A stretch of 64,000 bases of DNA, taken from the NCBI RefSeq assembly GCF_000737535.1, contig NZ_CP006269.1, forward strand, positions 992,001 to 1,056,000, given 5' to 3'. The notes under the pieces were generated by a model, which was given only the letters and a program-made list of their open reading frames with translations, had not been told where the DNA came from and did no database searches. This document shows, one piece after another, positions 60,825 through 64,000 of this stretch (positions are counted from its first letter, which is position 1; every line of letters begins with the position of its first letter). The position numbers and the translations under genes were made by a program. The stretch comes from Synechococcus sp. KORDI-100 (GTDB lineage: Bacteria; Cyanobacteriota; Cyanobacteriia; PCC-6307; Cyanobiaceae).

Positions 60825-61931
60825 ATGTTTGCCATCAACCGCTCTGATCTGTTCAAGGATGCTCAGTTTTTTCAGACACCTGAGGGATTGCTGATTGGCA
60901 CCTTGGTGCTGTTGCTCTTCTGGGTGTTGCTGAGGGTGTTGGAGGCGGTGCAGAAACCCTCCTGGGCCGTCGTCACCCGTTCGGTACGCCGTCCTCTTGT
61001 GTTTGGTTTCGGTGTCGCTCTTTACACAGGATGGCTGTTTGGCTTGCTGGCAAAGAATGTAGAGATCTTGAGTGATCGAAATGTTGCTCAATTGACGACC
61101 TCGATCGTCCTGCTTGTGTTTGGTCGAGCTGTGAATGTTGCTGGTCTTAAATTTCTGCATTCCAAGGTTTTCAATCGTTGGCTGAACCGTGAAATCGAGG
61201 AGCAGCGAGAGCGAGACATGATGATTTCTTTACTGGATCGCGTGTATACGATTTTGGTTTTCTTTATAACATTTGGTGCTATTATGATCGCCTTCGGTAT
61301 TTCCCCAACGGCCGTTGGTGCCGTTCTGGGAGGTGCTGGAATTGGCATCGGTTTTGGGACGCAGCAGATTTCTCAGAATTTCCTGTCGGGCCTGATGTTG
61401 TTTTTCAATCGTCCATTTGCGGAGGGCGATTGGATCAATGTCTCAACATTCGAAGGAACGGTTGAACGCATTGGCTGGTATCACACACAGATTCGAACCT
61501 TTGATCGCAGGCCATTGTTTATTCCGAATTCATTATTTGCGACCACGCCCATCGAGAATCCTGGTCGAATGTACAACCGCCGAATCAAAGAAGAGATCGG
61601 TCTGCGCTATGAAGACATCGGCCAGATCGCAGATGTTGTTCGGGAGGTGAAAACCATGCTGCAGCAGCATCCGGCCATTGATCAGGAGCAGACAATCCTT
61701 GTGAATTTCAACCAATGGGGAGATTCATCCATCAACGTGTTGATTTATGCCTTCACAAAAACGACTGTCTGGGCCGAGTGGCTTGATGTTCAGCAGGATG
61801 TGTTTTTACGCATTGCCGAGATCGTGCGCATGGCTGGAGCCGATTTTGCTTTCCCCTCCACCACGGTGTATCCGTCGTCGGATTTCAACCCACAGCATCC
61901 TCTCTTCTTCAACAAAGGTCCGGGTTCCTGA
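60825..61931 (+). CDS. MscS-family mechanosensitive channel
   Basis: An intact 368-residue channel, starting at the ATG at 60825 (a TTG six bases earlier is possible). Four or five hydrophobic segments precede the pore-lining helix (AVGAVLGGAGIGIGFGTQQI) with the MscS beta domain after it (FFNRPFAEGDWINVSTFEGT, VERIGWYHTQIRTFDRRPLF, IPNSLFATTPIENPGRMYNR). It should open under osmotic down-shock. It is a different subfamily from the larger broken MscS at 53635. More AT-rich than neighbours. It ends next to the convergent cysS with no gap. Confidence 0.9.
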   Translation: MFAINRSDLFKDAQFFQTPEGLLIGTLVLLLFWVLLRVLEAVQKPSWAVVTRSVRRPLVFGFGVALYTGWLFGLLAKNVEILSDRNVAQLTTSIVLLVFGRAVNVAGLKFLHSKVFNRWLNREIEEQRERDMMISLLDRVYTILVFFITFGAIMIAFGISPTAVGAVLGGAGIGIGFGTQQISQNFLSGLMLFFNRPFAEGDWINVSTFEGTVERIGWYHTQIRTFDRRPLFIPNSLFATTPIENPGRMYNRRIKEEIGLRYEDIGQIADVVREVKTMLQQHPAIDQEQTILVNFNQWGDSSINVLIYAFTKTTVWAEWLDVQQDVFLRIAEIVRMAGADFAFPSTTVYPSSDFNPQHPLFFNKGPGS

Positions 61932-63419
61932 TCAACGTCGAATCCAGTCGGTGACGCCACCGGGACGATCAATCAGTTCAATGCCCCGGGCAATCAGTTC
62001 GTTGCGAATGCGGTCCGCTTCGGAATAGTTTTTCGAGGCCTTGGCTGCCCGCCGCGCTTCAACGGCAGTCTCAATCTCGGCATCGTCATCGGCGTCAGAC
62101 CGGATCGGTTCCTGCTCCCATCGCAGGCCCAGAGCGGCGGCCAGTTCGCGTAACAGATGCCAGCGAGGACGCAGGTCCTGTAGTTCTTCAGCCGGAAGAT
62201 CACTGTTGTCGCCGCGATCCAGGCGGTTGGCCAAGGCGCGCAGTGGTTTGGCCAGATCAAAGAGAACAGCCAGCGCTCCTGAGGTGTTGAGGTCGTCATC
62301 CATGGCGGCGATGAAGCGCCCGTGCATCGCCAGAAGTCCATCTCCATCAGGACTGACCTGGCCCTGGATCGCCCCTTCTGCGAGAGCAGGGGCTTCTCCC
62401 CAGCCCAGTGGAATGCCATGACGGTCGCCAAGGCCGAGGGCTGCATTCAATCCCTTCCATCCCGCCGCCGCGGCGTCGAGGGCTTCAGCGGTGAAGTCGA
62501 GTGGCTTGCGGTAATGGGCCTGCAGCACAAACAGGCGCAGCGTCATTGGCGAGACACCGCTGTCGAGCAGTGCCCGGATCGTGGTGAAGTTGCCCAGCGA
62601 TTTCGACATTTTGGTGCCGCCGACGTTGACCATGCCGTTGTGCATCCACAACTTCGCCAGGGTCGTGCCGTTGGCGGTTTCGGATTGGGCGATTTCGTTT
62701 TCATGGTGCGGGAACACCAAATCGCCACCGCCGAGATGGATGTCGATCGTGAGGCCGAGTTCCTGACGCACCATGGCGGAGCATTCGATGTGCCAGCCCG
62801 GACGACCTGGTCCCCACGGAGACTCCCAGCTGGGTTCACCTGCTTTAGCTCCTTTCCAAAGCGCGAAGTCGAAGGGGTGGCGTTTACGGCTCTCCTCCCC
62901 ATCAGCGGTGCGACCGCTCGCTCCCTGTTGCTGCTCATTGGGATCGCGGCCGCTGAGCTTGCCGTAGTTGTTGGCCTTGGCAACGGCGAAGTAAACATCG
63001 CCATCAGCGCTGTAGGCCGCGCCTTTGGCTTCGAGTTCGCGAATGAGTTGCTGGATGCCATCGATGCAGCACGTGGCCCGCGGCATGCGATCGGCCGGCA
63101 GGATGTTCAGGCGGCCCATATCGATTTCAAAGGCTTCGATGTTGCGTTCGCTCACCGCTTGCATCGAGCTGCCTTCTTCATTGGCCCGGTTGAGAATCTT
63201 GTCGTCGATGTCGGTGTAGTTCTGGACGTAGGTGACGTCGTAGCCGCTCCAGATCAGATAACGGCGCAGCACATCCCAGTTGATGTAGCTGCGGGCATGG
63301 CCAAGGTGGCAGAGGTCATAGACCGTGACACCGCAGCAGTAAATCGTTGCTTTGCCGGCTTCGAGGGGCTCGAACGCTTCCGTACGGCTCGTCAGGCTGT
63401 TGGTGAAGCGCAGGGGCAC
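61932..63419 (-). CDS. cysS: Cysteinyl-tRNA synthetase
   Basis: Charges tRNA-Cys. A 495-residue class I synthetase with [20 protein letters not shown] (HIGH as HLGH and a zinc Cys), [35 protein letters not shown] and the KMSKS loop in [14 protein letters not shown]. The anticodon-binding C-terminal domain is present ([20 protein letters not shown]). Length and motifs are standard. Confidence 0.98.
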   Translation of the reverse strand: MPLRFTNSLTSRTEAFEPLEAGKATIYCCGVTVYDLCHLGHARSYINWDVLRRYLIWSGYDVTYVQNYTDIDDKILNRANEEGSSMQAVSERNIEAFEIDMGRLNILPADRMPRATCCIDGIQQLIRELEAKGAAYSADGDVYFAVAKANNYGKLSGRDPNEQQQGASGRTADGEESRKRHPFDFALWKGAKAGEPSWESPWGPGRPGWHIECSAMVRQELGLTIDIHLGGGDLVFPHHENEIAQSETANGTTLAKLWMHNGMVNVGGTKMSKSLGNFTTIRALLDSGVSPMTLRLFVLQAHYRKPLDFTAEALDAAAAGWKGLNAALGLGDRHGIPLGWGEAPALAEGAIQGQVSPDGDGLLAMHGRFIAAMDDDLNTSGALAVLFDLAKPLRALANRLDRGDNSDLPAEELQDLRPRWHLLRELAAALGLRWEQEPIRSDADDDAEIETAVEARRAAKASKNYSEADRIRNELIARGIELIDRPGGVTDWIRR

Positions 63420-63768
63420 GGCAGATCGGCAGAACAGGCTGAGGTTACGGCGTGCATGAGATCAGGATCAGCGGCCTTGTCCCTGCAAGCGAGCCCAAGC
63501 CTGATCAGGCAGCGTTGTCGCGGTTGTCTGCGAAGTGATGAATGTTTGAAGGGTTTTCGTTGGTTGTTGCGGATTGTTTGGGTGCCATCGGACAGGGGGG
63601 CAAATCAGCACATATTTTGGCTTTGCGTTTTATGAATCTTCTGGCCCCTCTTGAGGGTCGTTGCTAGTCAAGCAGCGGCCCACTTGCTGATTGTTTTTCT
63701 GGGCAGGACGTTTCTTTAATGCATTGATGAATGCAGCTGCTATCTTGAATTGAAAGAGTCTTTACATC
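63420..63768. other. Intergenic region, about 350 bp, upstream of the repeat protein
   Basis: No gene recognised. The right half is AT-rich and includes TTGTTT and TTTAAT about 17 bases apart, a possible sigma-70-like promoter for the gene at 63769. A CCCTC/GAGGG mini-hairpin occurs near 63646. No tRNA or other RNA was recognised. Confidence 0.3.
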
Positions 63769-64000
63769 ATGATCTTTACCGCCAAAGCTTTGTTGGAAGG
63801 CCTTGTGAGTGGGTCGTCGGTCCAGTTTTATGGCCCACCAGCAGGGATCCCAGACTCAGTTCCCGATACGTCCAGCATTCCCGATACGTCCGGCATTCCA
63901 GATACGTCTACGTCCGGCATTCCAGATACGTCTACGTCCGGCATTCCAGATACGTCTACGTCCGGCATTCCAGATACGTCTACGTCCGGCATTCCAGATA
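63769..64000 (+). CDS. Repeat protein of IPDTSTSG units, 3'-truncated
   Basis: Opens with ATG at 63769, MIFTAKALLEGLVSGSSVQF, then YGPPAGIPDSV, and enters a run of IPDTSTSG octapeptides that continues past the window end. The N-terminal 20 residues are not a clear signal peptide. The repeat would be a flexible Thr/Ser/Pro-rich stalk. What follows is unseen. It could be a surface or adhesive protein; no domain supports that yet. Confidence 0.6.
   Translation, partial: MIFTAKALLEGLVSGSSVQFYGPPAGIPDSVPDTSSIPDTSGIPDTSTSGIPDTSTSGIPDTSTSGIPDTSTSGIPD
63869..64000 (+). repeat. 24-bp in-frame tandem repeat
   Basis: Perfect 24-base units (GATACGTCTACGTCCGGCAT and TCCA) occupy 63901-63996, with four complete copies and the start of a fifth. 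They are preceded at 63869-63900 by shorter 18-base variants lacking TCTACG. The array continues beyond the window. All units keep the reading frame. Confidence 0.9.

Noticed and set aside
62322-63635. Plus-strand ORF (437 codons) opposite cysS
   Set aside because: Covers cysS in antisense and carries no recognisable domain.
63869-64000. CRISPR array
   Set aside because: Units are contiguous, with no spacers, and keep a protein reading frame; this is a coding tandem repeat.

Overview
The window reads as chromosome of a marine picocyanobacterium (Synechococcus/Cyanobium-like alpha-cyanobacterium). The diagnostic content is a form IA Rubisco with a full alpha-carboxysome operon, a CO2-uptake NDH-1 module, photosystem I PsaM, light-dependent and light-independent protochlorophyllide reductases, and the alkane pair ADO/AAR. 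Most of the DNA is GC-rich and tightly packed. Several accessory stretches (about 3.6-5.2, 22.2-26, 29.1-30.3, 44.7-46.4, 50.9-52.5 and 60.8-61.9 kb) look more AT-rich.

Layout. 1-5.2 kb: the 3' end of ilvB, two small exported or membrane proteins, an LppC-like lipoprotein, and a beta-rich protein of unknown function preceded by an overlapping small ORF. 5.4-10.9 kb: a flavoprotein, PgeF, Tab2-like and S1-like RNA-binding proteins, and a creatininase-family amidohydrolase. 10.9-15.4 kb: ado-aar-accA-SDR-folE. 15.4-21.0 kb: trpF, a site-2 protease, a lipoate-ligase-like protein, a TauE/SafE permease, CRR6, psaM and LPOR. 21.0-29.0 kb: chlL, then an insert holding an intact Tat-exported amine oxidase, an MdaB-like flavoprotein and a decayed second amine oxidase, then chlB and chlN. 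29.1-30.2 kb: a broken serralysin-type RTX protease.

30.8-47.7 kb is the carbon-concentrating island: csoS1D, (rdgB antisense), csoS1, cbbL, cbbS, csoS2, csoSCA, csoS4A, csoS4B, csoS1E, ndhF4, ndhD4, chpX, then acRAF and cbbX. Together these genes would convert CO2 to bicarbonate (NDH-1/ChpX), encapsulate Rubisco and carbonic anhydrase (Cso proteins), and assemble and reactivate Rubisco (acRAF, CbbX). A decayed surface-protein gene sits antisense between chpX and acRAF. A related intact gene lies at 50.9-52.5 kb.

47.6-64 kb: a ClC-type channel, a short 2Fe-2S protein, cobQ, the intact surface-protein paralogue, maf, a frameshifted MscS channel, a large EF-hand/ERV-ALR-like protein, rpsD, yidD, a glutaredoxin-like protein, murE, a second MscS, cysS, and the start of a gene made of 24-bp tandem repeats that runs off the window.

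Four genes carry frame-disrupting lesions: amine oxidase 2, the M10 protease, the antisense surface protein and MscS 1. No clearly undescribed multi-gene system is evident. The most novel-looking items are the EF-hand/ERV-ALR-like fusion, the surface-protein pair with shared N- and C-terminal domains, the CsoS2-like motif in CsoSCA, the slippery heptamer at the MscS frame break, and the overlapping small ORF at 3.6 kb. No rRNA, tRNA, CRISPR array or insertion sequence was recognised.
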